Notes: generated by a model from the letters alone, not told the origin. Counted from the first letter of the stretch, positions 25,567 through 38,420 are shown. The stretch is DNA of 64,000 nucleotides from Homalodisca vitripennis (GCF_021130785.1 NC_060213.1:100697501-100761500); one strand, 5' to 3'. A program made the numbers and translations.

Positions 25567-25605
<39 letters not shown>

Positions 25606-25612
25606 TATATAA
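25567..25612. repeat. (TA)n microsatellite
   Basis: An alternating TA tract with one AATT interruption near 25600. Confidence 0.95.
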
Positions 25613-25699
25613 TCGAACCTTACTAATAATACTATGTTAAACATAGTAAAATTTTAGTATGTATTTATTTTTATTGTACATTTTTGTATATACTCAAAC

Positions 25700-25830
25700 C
25701 TCCCCCACCTAACGAAGAAGCAAATCCTTGAAACGTTGTGTTATACCTTTTGTAACCATAAAATGCAAATGTAACCATGGAAAATGTCCGGAATCATGTT
25801 ATCCTTCCATCGTCAATAATAAACTTTAGC
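25700..25830 (+). mobile_element. Penelope-like element 3' tail, old copy
   Basis: The phrases GAAACGTTGTGTTA, ATGTCCGGAA, ATCCTTCCATCGTCAA and AATAAAC appear in the same order as in the PLE tail at 33257-33368, but with many substitutions. The CTGAAGA core has decayed to AACGAAGA. It is a 3' end only, with no coding sequence next to it. It is older than the 33-kb copy. Confidence 0.7.
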
Positions 25831-26730
25831 AAAGAATTGTCGGTGAATTTATGAGTATCGTTTTGAGGATGTTTTATTTACATTTAAAAACGAGGATGCA
25901 CCATAGATTAAATGTTTCGTATTAAATTTTTCAAATTGTTAAGTTTTTTCGAATTGATATTACTGTAAATTTATAATTTTATATTAAAATCGTATTATAT
26001 GGGTAATAGATCATATTAACATTACATAGTAGAATGTATATCAAGAATATTATATTCCTTATTTAGAGAAAAGTTTTGGTGGAATCGTAATATCACAACT
26101 CCACCAAAATCTTCACCAGGGGAGAAACATAACGTCTTTTTACACATGGCATCAGAAACTCACGACTGATCAGAAAGCCATTTATATTTGAAGAAAAATT
26201 AGACCTGGTCCGTGCATCACAGGAATGTTTTGGCACGACGGCGAGCCTGATAACGTGTTTGTGAGCACGCGTACGCCAGCGTGTGTCATGATTTAACTCT
26301 GTGTAATACGATATGGGCCAAGACGGCGCCGCCTCACACTACACTCACTGATCTTATCACTTATTCTCCATCTTCCGTTGAGACATATGTTGTGGAAAAA
26401 TTTATATTTCTGATTTGAGTATAAATCAGTTTTTAATTTTATTTAATATTTATTATGTACATTTAGTGCACATGTAGTATATAAATCCATGTAGCAGAAC
26501 ATGAAATATATAGATTTATATACTCTGTGTATACGCAGTGTATATAATTAAATTAAATTAAATTAAAAACTAAATTTGATAAAAACAAGATCATATAAAT
26601 GTTTATGCATATATGTATTTATAACACATACCTTCAATATGAGAGACTTTACTTTACTCCAAGTATTTCGTACCTTATCGTTATACTAATCCATACGCCG
26701 AGCTCTCAGTATTTAATTCACATAATAGCT
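25831..26730. other. AT-rich DNA with a small complex patch
   Basis: Positions 26200-26370 are more GC-rich (ACGACGGCGAGCC, AAGACGGCGCCGCC) and could be an untranslated exon or regulatory block. No frame is convincing. A short (AATTA)n run lies at 26545-26570. Confidence 0.4.
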
Positions 26731-27045
26731 ACCTTCTACTTACTACTTATTCTACTATTTACTACTTATTCTACTACGTAATACTTATTATACTGCTTAC
26801 TACTTATTATACTACTTACTACTTAATATACTGCTTACTACTTATTATACTACTTACTACTTATTATACTACTTGCTACTTATTATACTGCTTACTACTT
26901 ATTATACTACTTACTACTTATTATACTACTTACTACTTATTATACTACTTACTACTTATTATACTACGTACTACTTATTATACTACTTACTACTTATTAT
27001 ACTACTTACTACTTATTATACTACTAATTCTACTACTTACTACTG
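26731..27045. repeat. 19-bp minisatellite, about 16 copies
   Basis: The unit TACTTACTACTTATTATAC repeats head to tail with a few single-base variants (CTGC or ACGT for CTAC) and drifts at both edges. Each unit itself contains shorter TACT/TATTA words. Confidence 0.92.
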
Positions 27046-28459
27046 ACTTACTTGTTCGTAAAACAAGCTTGAATACGCCAGCCTATTCCAACGCTTAAGA
27101 TGTCAAGACGAAACTTTTTCGTCCTTTAAGATATATTGTTTTCATAAATGCACCACTTGAAGTAGATCCTCCCATACTTTCAAAAAAAGTAGTTACAACT
27201 GCATCAAACGGCAGCATAGTTCGCACGAACCACATAGTCAGGTGTTACGTCACGGCACAATGTACACACACGAATAAGACCTGTGAGTATGTCCAAGGCA
27301 GGCAATCCCTACACACTTTCACCAACTACCATATATGCCGGAAATTTCCAGGAAGGCAAATCGAGCAAGCTATATCCTTCACACCAGAATTTGTACAATA
27401 TAGTATATCGCAGAAAAAGAATCCAAAATTTGAAAGTGTTTTCTTTTTCAAATCTGATTGTACATTCCAATCTTGATTGAGTAAAACCCCTTTAAGCCAG
27501 CATAAAATATCTTCTGTTAGGGATAATTCCAAAATAGCTCATTTAAATCTCTAGTATTATCACTATAGCCATATATACATTCTAAGAAGTCTAGAAGTCT
27601 CCCTTTCGGTAGAGTTTATCCCTGTGCTATAGTGCTACTAGTACTATATCAGTGCTATATAGTAAAGAATAAAAAATTATAATGCAAAGTTCGTTTAAAT
27701 TCTTTTATTGCTTGGCGCCATCACATCGATTGTTCACCGAAAACGGGAAATTATCGTGGCATAATATTGCACAAATTTTAAATTCAGAAACAATGTCAGT
27801 TCAAAAAAATAATTATTATTGTACCGATTTTTATTTACAGAATATCACTCAAGTTGCGTGTTTATGAATGAAGAGGTCTAAGTAGTTTTACGTGTTTTGT
27901 TGTATATTATCTTAGGCTAATGAGATCTAACCAACAGAGCTGCAGAGGCTGCATAAAAAATATTTACGTTTGATCGTGTCCAAATAACATAGTTGTTAGA
28001 GTTGTGAAAAATAATTTTATTTTCACTAATTTTATGGCGTAATAGTTATTAACCACTAGTATTAAATTTATAATTATCTTTTTCGATTTCAAATTTGTAT
28101 CAGTTATCTGCAGGAAAGGTTTGTTCAGTTATGGTGCAAATTTTTAAATACGCCAGTGGTTAATTGACCTAGAGTAACCTTGTAGTATGCATTAGTGTTG
28201 AGAAATATTTTCAGTCGCGATAATTTTTACTTCCTTCACTTTTATCAACAACACTGACATTTGACTCTGGTATTGTGCATGGCATGTTTACATTCAGTTT
28301 ATGCAATGTTATTTGTTATTACTAGTATGATGACCGCTTGATAGTTTGATGTTGCACTCAACAAATGCTGAAAATACAGAGACTATTAAAATACTTTTCA
28401 CATGGTTTAAACCTGTTGCTCTATTTACAGGCTACGGTACTAATAGTTCTGTTGATTGA
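27046..28459. other. AT-rich noncoding DNA
   Basis: I see nothing that can be supported as a gene or element. Confidence 0.5.
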
Positions 28460-28930
28460 ACCTCTTAAATTTTGTACACCTTTCAGTTCTATATCTTTAC
28501 AGATTTACACATTGAATCTCTAAATTTTGCAACTTCATAAATTTCAGACCTGACATTGCAGCACCTTGTAACTGCACAGTGCAATTCTACATCTTGCAAT
28601 TGTAAACTTAGTAATTAGGCACATAACAATTTACTAAGTGTTTAACACCTTGAGCCTCTGAACTTTGTAACTCTATACATTACAGCTCTACACCTGCAAC
28701 TTTACACCTTACAGCTCTGCACCTTGAAGATCTTACACTTTGTAACTCTTCACTCAATCAATCATCTTTTATTTTCGTTGACATGAATTACATGTACCAT
28801 ATAGGTCTGCTTACATATACATCGTGTAATGAATGTATTACCATAATGAGCAACAAAATTAACAATAGAAGATTTACACCTCTACACCTTTCAACTTGAC
28901 ACAAGCTTACACCTTGAAACTCAGTATTGG
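28460..28930. repeat. Degenerate minisatellite of TACACCTTGCAACTC type
   Basis: Phrases such as CACCTTG, GTAACTCT, CAGCTCTACACC and CTTTACACCTTACAG recur at irregular spacing of roughly 12-20 bp. A LINE tail at 28749-28880 interrupts the array, and repeats resume after it. Confidence 0.65.
28749..28880 (-). mobile_element. LINE 3' end inserted in the minisatellite
   Basis: On the minus strand the segment ends ACATGTAATTCATG..AAAATAAAAGATGATTGATTGA, a non-LTR retrotransposon tail with an ATTG-type microsatellite end. It is about 130 bp, strongly 5'-truncated and noncoding. Its tail matches the 3' end of the SINE at 409-703, making this LINE family the likely partner of that SINE. Confidence 0.6.
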
Positions 28931-29468
28931 ATATAATCCAAATCTATTCATCTCATAACTAATTAACTCATAGCTAGCCAATTATCAATCTGGATATGCT
29001 CACCATACTTATTGGTATAAGAATGCTAAATCTGGATATTTAACATTAAAAATTTGTTTTTTAGTTAATAATACTTTTAATCAAGATAAATAGATACGAT
29101 TCAAACTCAGTCATAAATATTTAGATTGAAAATTAATTGTGTCATGGAGCATCGATTATTATTTCTTATACATATTCACTATTTTAATAGTGATGAACTT
29201 CCTCGGGGTATATTATTTAAGACTTTCAATTTTATATGGACCACATGGAAACATTTTTAAACATAGAAACAGAAATAATATTATAATCAGCTATTTAAGC
29301 TCCAGGTCTAGTTAAAGAACAACCTAATCTGAAAGCGTGATCATTAATGTATTTCAAATCGTAACTAGAAAAAATATTGAAATTCTTGGAATTACAACAA
29401 ATACTTTTCCCAAAACAAAGAAACCTTTTGTTTGTACACCAAGGCCGGTAACTGAATGAAGTTCTCAC
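28931..29468. other. AT-rich noncoding DNA
   Basis: I see nothing specific. It would be intronic if the exon at 29469-29692 is real. Confidence 0.5.
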
Positions 29469-29692
29469 CTGACGCGGTGAGCGGGGCAGACAGTTTGACG
29501 CTGCCACAAATACCACCCTAGCCATCGGCCTGCATACCGACAGTGAGGACAGGGGCTCGGGTAACTGGGAAAACCCAGGGTGCAGGTGGACAAAAGTCTG
29601 TCCTGCGTTGTCCGCGGCGTGAGGCCTGTCTTGTACTCCCACCCATGAGGATCTGTCCAATTAGCCATCGAAGTAAAAGGGATTTGCGATTT
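29469..29692 (-). CDS. Candidate internal exon, protein unrecognised
   Basis: A 224-nt GC-rich block on the minus strand lies between an acceptor (TTTTGGAGATTTCCAG) and a near-ideal donor (GTCAG/GTGAGAAC). One frame is open throughout: SQIPFTSMANWTDPHGWEYK at the start, CTLGFPSYPSPCPHCRYAG in the middle and WYLWQRQTVCPAHRVR at the end. It includes a possible start (TCGATGG). A second frame is also open after an early stop, so the reading is uncertain and the exon could be untranslated. It lies 4.3 kb upstream, in transcript sense, of the signal-peptide exon at 25119 and might belong to the same gene. Confidence 0.4.
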
Positions 29693-31009
29693 CTGGAAAT
29701 CTCCAAAATAGGATGACACTCAAAATCTCCACAAGGTGTGAAAAGTCATGCTCTGAACCGTGAGCCATCAGGTATTGGACCAATAGATGAGTCATCAAAG
29801 GATTGCCGCTCAGTGAATGCTGATGATGTAATGCCTACAACGTTAAAACTTGGCGGCAGGGACGTGACAATTTATCCAAACCAAAGTCTACTTGCGAGTT
29901 TATTTTGAAAACCAACTCGTACTCGTATATGAGAGGATTAGCCCTCTTCGACTCAGACTTTTGGGCACGTTTGCCTGTGACGTCACCGCAGAGAGTGTTG
30001 CAGCAGACTACTTATATAGAATATAGTTCTGCTATATACTATTATAATACATACCTATAATGGTGATTGGTCAGTCATCTGAATACTCAATAAATGATCA
30101 TTTAATTTTAAATACATCGTCCATTATATCGTCCATTATATTCAATTTCAAACTTTAATTCAACAATCACACGTTAAGAAGCTTTCTCTGATGACACTGA
30201 AAAGAGAACAAATTTGAAATTGTAAACTAGGAATTTTATACATGTACTTTTCTTTGTATGTTCGATTTTAAAATGTAATTTCTTTGGTTACACTTTTTAA
30301 AAGTATAATTTTTAAAAAGTCACATTTTGTTAAAATATCTGTTATTTCCTTAAGTTATGATTCATATCGTATTGTAAACAATTCTCGTTCTTGTTTTAAA
30401 CTATTTTTTCTGTGGGCCTGGTCACAAACGTTTTCAAAATAATTACATTAAATACATTAATTTTTTGGTAAGTCTTTTTCTATTTTACAGGTCTTTTAAC
30501 AGGGCATATTTAAAAGGCTTTGACTATGAAACTCAGAAAGCAATTATACTAATAGAAATCCATCGCACAGCCAAAAAGGATCACTCCTTCATCGTTGTAG
30601 GCGTTATATTCCCGTTCTGGGTTAAAAACCAACTAAGCCAGAACGCCTATTGCTGAAACAGAATATTAGTTCGCAAACTAAAGCTATTCCAGTTATGCAG
30701 TAAGTGGAAATACGTCCATAGCAGTCCATAACAATATTGCGTTTATAACTAGTCTGCATTCCTGAGAAAGTCAAGTGTCAGAAGGAACGAAAGGTCGGAA
30801 GACACTGTCAATGCCAAGACAAGTGTTAAGCAAAACAAGGCCACAGCTGCATGCATACTTGAATTGCATATTGAATAGAAGGGATTACCTGCTGGAGAGG
30901 AAATGGGATTCTTGAACTTACGGAGAGAATTCTGATTGGTTTAAAGAAGCAAGAGAATATTATGGCCTGATTAAATGGATGATCAAGTAAACAGATTTTG
31001 TTCTCAGTT
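29693..31009. promoter_or_regulatory. Noncoding DNA with a CRE-containing patch
   Basis: A 10-bp CRE palindrome GTGACGTCAC sits at 29977-29986 with a TATATAG box at about 30012-30018, an arrangement that could drive plus-strand transcription. It also lies about 290 bp upstream of the minus-strand exon at 29692. From 30050 onward I see nothing specific. Confidence 0.25.
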
Positions 31010-32146
31010 TATTATTTTTACATATGATTTTAAACAATGACAATTTTACACAGTAACTGGATTATGGAAAATACGAGTAGATCAAAACAGTATTTGCAGA
31101 CATTTTCCATTTGTATATTATAACTACTAGTAACAAGATTATTGCCATCTTAGTGTTACGGCAGCATCTAACACATTAAAGAGTTTTGACATGGTTATGT
31201 ATTACAGTAACAGAGTTTTAGGTAACAGAAAGAAACAAGATTGCATAAATTTTCCTCTTATATATGTTACAACATTAAAAGAATACAACAGTAATTTTTT
31301 TTTTTAATTCAATAATTTTGGCATGTGATTTTAAACAATGACAATTTTACACAGTAACAGGATTATGAAAAATACGAGTAGATCAAAACAATATTGCAGA
31401 CATTTTCCATTTGTATTTATTAGACATACTGATAAACCATTACGATCCTATTTCAACTTTGTGTTACAGAAGCGTATAAAATATTAAAGATATTTGCCAT
31501 AGTTGTGTGTTACAGTAGCAGGATTATGGAAAATACTAGGAGATAAAAACAGTATTGCACGCATTTTCTATTTTTATACGTTGCAACAATAGTAACAAGA
31601 TTACAATCGTATACCATCTTTCTTTTACAGCAACATATTTCGTTTAATGTGCATTGTAATGTGTATTTTATACACTCCATTTATGTGTGTTACTTGCTGC
31701 AATAACATATAACAGCATTAATAACATTTGCTGTCAAAAATAAACTTCAAACAAAGAATAATTATGTTTGTCATACTTGTCAGGATTGCAAAACTTTCCA
31801 TTTTTAAATGTTAGAAATAATGGTAATAATATTGCGGACATATATCATCCTTGAGTAACAACAGCGTGTGATACATTAAATAAATTTGCCATAGTTACTT
31901 GTTACAAGAACAAATAGATGAAACGGACAGTTAGACATTTGTGTTTGTTACTTGCTACAACTATAGATAACAGAATTAGGGCATTTGTCATCGTTACGTG
32001 GAACAAACACAGATGACATAATTACACCCAGCTGTTATCTTTGTGTTACAATACAATACAATACACAAATCTATTATAATAGATGACATGATTATAGATT
32101 ATTAGTTTCATACTCACTGACACAAAAACATTCAACAACAGTATTT
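31010..32146. repeat. Decayed part of the 137-bp satellite
   Basis: Degenerate versions of the unit recur: ACATTTTCCATTTGTA, TGTTACA, TTAAAGA..TTGCCAT and ACAGTAACAGGATTATG. A longer block at 31021-31130 is repeated at about 31322-31430 with only a few differences, showing higher-order structure of about 300 bp. Similarity to the core array at 32147 increases from left to right. Confidence 0.6.
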
Positions 32147-32867
32147 CGGATAACTTCCATTTGTACTTGTTACAATACTGGTGAAAGGATTACCTACATC
32201 TGCTACCTTTGTGTTACAACAACAAATGGCATATTAAAGACATTGACCACCGTTGCTTGATATAGCATGTATAACATCATTTCGGACATCTTCCATTTGT
32301 ACTTGTTACAAATACTGGTGAAAGGATTACCTACATCTGCTACCTTTGTGTTACCACAACAAATGACATATTAAAGACATTGACCACCGTTGCTTGTTAT
32401 AGCATGTATAACATCATTTCGGATATCTTTCATTTGTACTTGTTACAAATACTGGTGAAAGGATTACCTACATCTGCTACCTTTGTGTTACAACAACAAA
32501 TGGCATATTAAAGACATTGACCACCGTTGCTTGTTATAGCATGTATAACATCATTTCGGACATCTTCCATTTGTACTTGTTACAAATACTGGTGAAAGGA
32601 TTACCTACATCTGCTACCTTTGTGTTACAACAACAAATGACATATTAAAGACATTGACCACCGTTGCTTGTTATAGCATGTATAACATCATTTCGGATAT
32701 CTTTCATTTGTACTTGTTACAAATACTGATGAAAAGATTACTTATATCTGCTACCCTTGTGCTATAACAACAAATAATATATTGAATACATTGACCACCA
32801 CTGCTTGTTACAACATATATAACATCATTACGGACATCTGCCATTGTTATGTGTTACAACTACAGAT
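32147..32867. repeat. 137-bp satellite, homogeneous core, about five units
   Basis: The anchor TTTCGGAyAT recurs at 32147, 32283, 32420, 32557, 32694 and 32831, giving a period of 136-137 bp. The three central units differ at only a handful of positions, mainly in alternating GACATCTTCC/GATATCTTTC variants, suggesting a two-unit higher-order pattern. Units at both edges are diverged. Confidence 0.92.
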
Positions 32868-32884
32868 AACATTATACGATTTTT
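32868..32884. repeat. Target-site duplication, left
   Basis: AACATTATACGATTTTT recurs exactly at 33369-33385. The two 17-bp copies bracket the element at 32885-33368. Confidence 0.9.
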
Positions 32885-33368
32885 TTCCGGACATTTGCCA
32901 TCGTTCAGTGAAACAAGAAATCAGTAACACTACGTTTCGAGATCTGCAATCTGATCTCTTCTTCAGGTAAAGAACTAACTAACCACCTACGACTGACGAA
33001 TGAAGTAGACGAAAATATTAGACGAATGAAGACGTATTGTGACCTGTATTCCGTAGTTCAGTTTTAATGATTAGTGTTGTGTATAGTTTCTTATTAAGTG
33101 CATGTTTATAGAGTTAGTGAAGTTGACAAACAACATGGTGGTTGTGATTCCTGACTTAGGCGTGCCACAACGCTTTGGTAAGATTTGTTTATTTTAACCC
33201 AGTTTGTAATTATGTATTAGGTTAGTTCTTTACCTGAAGAAGAGATCAGATTGCAGATCTCGAAACGTAGTGTTACTGATTTCTTGTTTCACTGAACGAT
33301 GGCAAATGTCCGGAAAATCCTGTTTCCTTCACAATCCTTCCATCGTCAAAAATAACCTTCAAATAAAG
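32885..33368 (+). mobile_element. Penelope-like element fragment, fold-back form
   Basis: This 484-bp insertion is bounded by a 17-bp target-site duplication. Its right part is a PLE 3' end: TTACCTGAAGA at 33230, a stem GAGATC/GATCTC, CGAAACG, then ATGTCCGGAA and a tail ending CCTTCAAATAAAG. Its left end is a perfect 95-bp inverted copy of 33221-33315. A 241-bp spacer between the arms has no coding sequence. Inverted terminal segments are known in 5'-truncated PLE copies. Perfect arms and an intact duplication mean the insertion is young. The CTGAAGA-stem-GAAA motif is present in both arms and resembles a hammerhead core. Confidence 0.8.
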
Positions 33369-33385
33369 AACATTATACGATTTTT
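33369..33385. repeat. Target-site duplication, right
   Basis: This is the exact partner of 32868-32884. Confidence 0.9.
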
Positions 33386-34129
33386 GTGTTCTGATTAATG
33401 AAGATGGCAAATGAACAGTTTTAATCAATATATAATCAAATCATGCGATAACTCACAATGTTGGTCGGTAACTTTATCATCGTTTGCACTTAATCATTTA
33501 TCTCGTTATTATTTATATCGTTTTGAACAATAAAATCTAGGCATGGACAAAAACCACATAAAACAATAATATTACAGTTTTACTCGTATGTTGCTATTAA
33601 AATGTAAGCACGAGTTATCCTTGCATACCTTCACATACAAGCTCCATTTATTCTTTATAGAGATGGCCGTTGTTCAATAATGCCGTCGGTTCAAAGTCTT
33701 CAGTACGTTCCAGGGCACTTCCCTTGTCTTCTTCTTAACACTCTAACACCTTTTTAAAAATTTTATTTCTCTTTAACTACCTTCAATTTTGTAGTATACA
33801 TTAGCAAAAAGTGTTTGAACTTAAGGCAGACGATTCGAGATTCATTTAATACAAGACAAGATTCCGTTTGATATAATACCGTTTATAGATTTTTTATATA
33901 GTCTCTAAATATATATACATAAAAAGTCGGGTTAGTTACATCGTTTATGACTCAAGAATGGGTGTACCAATAATAATGATCTCTGGTTTGTTGTATTCGT
34001 CTCCACCTCTAATAGCAGAATGACTCTTAAAATAACGTTCACGTCAAAATCAGGTAAATAGATAAAGAAAAAGTTGTATACATGATAGTAGAGATTGAAA
34101 GAATCTATAAAGTGTAAACAACTAACTTC
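33386..34129. other. AT-rich DNA upstream of a PLE tail
   Basis: No coding sequence is recognised. The part next to 34130 may be a decayed PLE body. Confidence 0.4.
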
Positions 34130-34190
34130 TGTGATGTGTCTGAAGAAGATAGCCTCGCTATCGAAAGGCCTCACAAAACAATAAAAAGTC
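34130..34190 (+). mobile_element. Penelope-like element 3' end, solo
   Basis: GTCTGAAGA, a 6-bp stem GATAGC/GCTATC with a CTC loop, then GAAAGGCCTCACAAAA and AATAAAAAG. It matches the motif at 55704-55750 in its GAAAGGCCTCACAAAA part while the stem sequence differs. No inverted partner is seen nearby. Confidence 0.65.
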
Positions 34191-37100
34191 TTAAATATTG
34201 GTTTTATGTAATGTAAGTTAAAAAAGTAACCAATATAACCTCCATCTACAGCATGTAAACAACTATTTCATTTAAACTGTTTATGCAGTACAACCATATG
34301 TTTAATTAATTTAACCACTATTTTAAATTTTATTACGTTTACACTCTTGGAAAGATTTGAGTAGGCTTCATAGTAACAACACTTCTTATTTGAACCTTTT
34401 CTGCAAATACTGTTGAGCACAGATTAAGGAAATAACCCATATAATTAAACAAATGTTGGTAAAAATATACTTTTAACTGTACATTTTAACAAATATTAAA
34501 CATACAATGCTTGGTGAGTACTGTAATCCAGTACAAACCGACATCGGCGCGCCGTCGGAATTATAACTCATACGCATAGAACGTGCTCATAAACGTGTAA
34601 AGCCTACTAAATTGCGTGGGAAACCGAAGGTAACTGCTAGTATAAAATAAAACACCTAAGATAAAAACTACTCATTAGTCAGACAAAATGACCATGTGTA
34701 GAACAAATTAAAGAATAGTCACCAAAAATAAGAAAAAGCTTATAAACTCAAGGAGAGGCAAAATTCAAAATTGTCGGAACTTGGTACTTGATATAGATGA
34801 TTTAGTGCATATTGAAACCGGCTTTTCATTTAAGTTAGCATGACTGTTTAACACATAATTTGAAAATGTTCCATAATAACCCTTTCACAACACCTAAAAC
34901 TCCATGTACAGTATTTGACCCTAAGACTCTTGAACTGGAAGAGGGTGTATGTATGGAGCATTATGTTAGTAAAATACTATTTTTACTATACCTCACGAAT
35001 AACAATTGTTTAACTTTAAAATCACCCACAAAATGTTTTTTCTTTACCCTATAGCAGGGGTCTAAAGATTTGGTGGCACACTTTGTTATTCATCTAGTTG
35101 AAGTAAATAACTATTGTTCTTGAAACGTTAAATTTAGAATAAAACTATTTGTTAAGTTTTGATTTTGTTTCCTATATAATTAATTTATTTTACAACGGAT
35201 ATATTTGGGTCTTTAATCCTTTTTAATGGAATAATAATTATGTCATAAAGCATCCAGATATAGAAAACACGTAGACGCCAATATCACCCACGGGGTAAGA
35301 GATATTAGAAACCAAGAAAAGAAAAAGGGTTCCACAGGCAAGAACTCCTCAGAGTCCTAGAACTTTTATATCTCAGAAGCTTCCAAGACATAAAATTTCC
35401 ACTCTTATTGGGGAAATTTATCACTAGCGAACTATGTTAACTAATTATAGTTATAGTGGGATGTCTGGATTCGATTGTATCTATTGACTTTACTCTTTAA
35501 TTATTGACAGACATGTTTACCTCCGTTTTGATAATTAATAGTGAAAAAGTGAGTTTCACGTCTAACCTATATTTTATCGGACAACTTTCAGCCTCCGTAA
35601 AATTATTAAGTCAAACCTTTCTTGTATTTTTTTATTTTCAAGAGCCGTAATCGCCAATGTGATATTATGAAAGAAATTAAATAAAAAAACCTACGAAAGA
35701 GAGTAAACACGAGTACATGAGCCCACTGTTAAGCTGATCTGAGAGTTACTACAAATTTATTTAGGCTCGCTTTGTTTACACCTCTTCCCCTCCCTGACGA
35801 CCGAAGAAATAATCGACTCGCTTGATGAGTCATGTATTTAAGGAGACGCTTGCTCAAACCCGCGTGCGGTGTATACGATATATTACAATCTACTTTAGTC
35901 TATTTTTATCCCTCTGAATCGCTTTAAACTAATTTGGTTTCAAACAAATACAAATCCTAGATTACTCCTCGGAAAAGTTTCAGAATCCAGAATTTTATAG
36001 TTTTTTATTCACTTTTTAACTATTAGTAACATGGCCTTGTAAAAAATATTGGAAAAGTGTTGTTTTCATAACTACTAAATCTAATTTAGGGCTTAGGAAC
36101 TCTAAATAATGTTAATAACATGTTTCAGATTTTGAATTAAATTAATAGAATAATATACATTCAGTAATGTAACAAATAATAAATATGTTGCACTAATTTC
36201 AAACTACAACAAAATATAAAATAACAGAAAGCAACAAAATAAACGTAACATTCTAATGCACTTACTCTTTAGTTTTTCGTCAGTTGTTGCGTATAATATT
36301 TTTAAGTTTCGACTAAGGTATTAAATTTGAAAAGCTGAAATAGAGATTGATCTTATATTTTTTATAGAGTTTGCTTATATTTTAAAATTAGCTGATGTGC
36401 GATTTCAACATTACTTAAATGAATCAATTTAGGTTTCAAGTTTAATTAATGAAGTAATAAAACTTTAATTTTAGAGTACTAAACTTACTAAACTTTAAGT
36501 ACTAAGCAATTTTAGAGATTATTTTGGATGTGTTGAATGGCATGTGCTGATAATGATCTCTCAGAATTCTGTCGATAATATTAAACAAATGAGTATTTAT
36601 AATTTTTTTTTCTACACCTAAAACAGTTTTTAAGATAATAAAAATTTACGTTTTAAGCCTTAAAATTCGCTTAGATTTGTATTTTTCCTCAACAAAATTA
36701 GTTTAAGAGTGGATGACAAGTTTTGAGGCTTTAGCTTTACAACCTTTTTTCTAGAAAATTCATCTAAAATTTGTTCTAAACCAGATTATTTTGAAATTTT
36801 AAAACTTTGTGGTCTAAGCCCTTGGATTTTCAACTTTTCCGAGCTAGTAATCTATGACTTGCATATTCTCAACCAGATATAATTCACAAGCTGACAAACA
36901 CGTTTTGATGCATTGTATTCTTGAACATTTCCAAATGAGTAATCATTACAGATTACAGATGGATACAAATTAATTTTTCCTTGAATTATCAAAGCTTTCC
37001 AAGTTAACGATTTGGGCTTTTATTTTTCCTAAAGTAAATTATCTAAGGTTTTGTTCTTGAGGGAATCTCACAAAACTCTCATATAATTTCAAAACAAGCT

Positions 37101-38420
37101 GTGAACTATCAAAGTCCGTCCACCTGAGCTTTGTACCTTTTATTTCCTTCTAAATGAAAATTATACCTATCAAGATAGTAGTCTGCTTGCCAAATATCCC
37201 GCCCTATTATGACTTCCAAGGCAAGTAGAGACAAATATTTTGTAATGTCACAAAGACGTACGAGCAGGTGACTTTTGAACTGATAATGTCCACCAGTGTA
37301 AATAAACTTGACCTTATCTCATATGTGAAGACAAAAATAGAACCTCACGACTGTTTACACTCACTTTTCACTCAAAACAAAGGATTAAAACATTCCACTT
37401 CTAGTATTCATAGAGGAGTTAAATAAAACTGTTAGCCGATAAAATCTATATCGAATAGACTAAGATAATACAGATAGGCACTGAAGTCATAGTTGTTTTG
37501 CTTACTATAGTAGTATTTCCTCTATACACATGTTTTCTTACATGTACAATGGAGTTTAAGAACTTTGAAACCATCATTTCATTTTCTTTCCGCACCGTAT
37601 CGCCTTTTTCCGTACACTATACAGTTCAAAACGGAAAATAATAACCCCATGTTTTCAAAATACATATGTTAAACGTTAATAGTTTGCAGTAAGAAAATTA
37701 CCAAGCTGTTTTACATTTTGTATTTGGTTCATTTAAATTAAAGTTATAAATTTCAAGGTTTTTCCATTTGTAAGAACAAAGAAGAGGCTTAAGACTCAAA
37801 CCCATCAAATTCGGTTGTTCATTTTCTTCATTTAGTACGTCACCTACCGAATGACTAATCTTCTATAGTCATATATGACTAATTTTATTGCACTATACCA
37901 TTATTTTAAAATATACCCCTGTATTTAAATTAGACTGTGATTTATAGCTCACCTACTTAATTAAAATTATGTAATTACCCTTTAACCATTGGATATGACC
38001 GTAGTAATTAGGAATGTTTTACGAAACGCTCTGAAGCGCCCGTGAGTACCTCCTGGCAGCATTAAGCCCGCTAACAGTCCGTTATCGCGACCGGATGCTG
38101 TTAACACAGGCAGGAAGTGACTAAACTCACCTGATGTTCTCCACCAGTACAATGTTAGCTCTGTCTATCTTTGCTCGAGCGCAAACTTTGCTATGTCGAC
38201 TAAACACTTCACAATTGTTTGCTTTCTCTTATCTTTTAATAGAGTATGACTGCCTCCTGGTAAGTTATAGCAGGGCTTTCATGTTTGTTGGTTTTTACTC
38301 ATTGATTGCTTTACTGGTCTCGTGTATTTAGAGTTGCAGTTTATTTGTTGCGCATGACCTAGCATCCGCTTGTTTTTGCGTTTTCATCTGCCAATCACAA
38401 ATTATAAACTTGGTAGATTT
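34191..38420. other. Long AT-rich noncoding stretch
   Basis: No gene, RNA or TE is recognised over 4.2 kb. A moderately complex patch lies at 35690-35880 and another at 38010-38130 (GATTAAGCCCGCTAAC-like words), each possibly a conserved element. Evidence is composition only. Confidence 0.45.

Noticed and set aside
26731..27045. CRISPR-like regular repeat
   Set aside because: Units are contiguous without unique spacers. It is a plain minisatellite in an animal genome.
32147..32867. Could the 137-bp array be a tandem gene family?
   Set aside because: All frames contain stops in every unit and the period is not a multiple of three.
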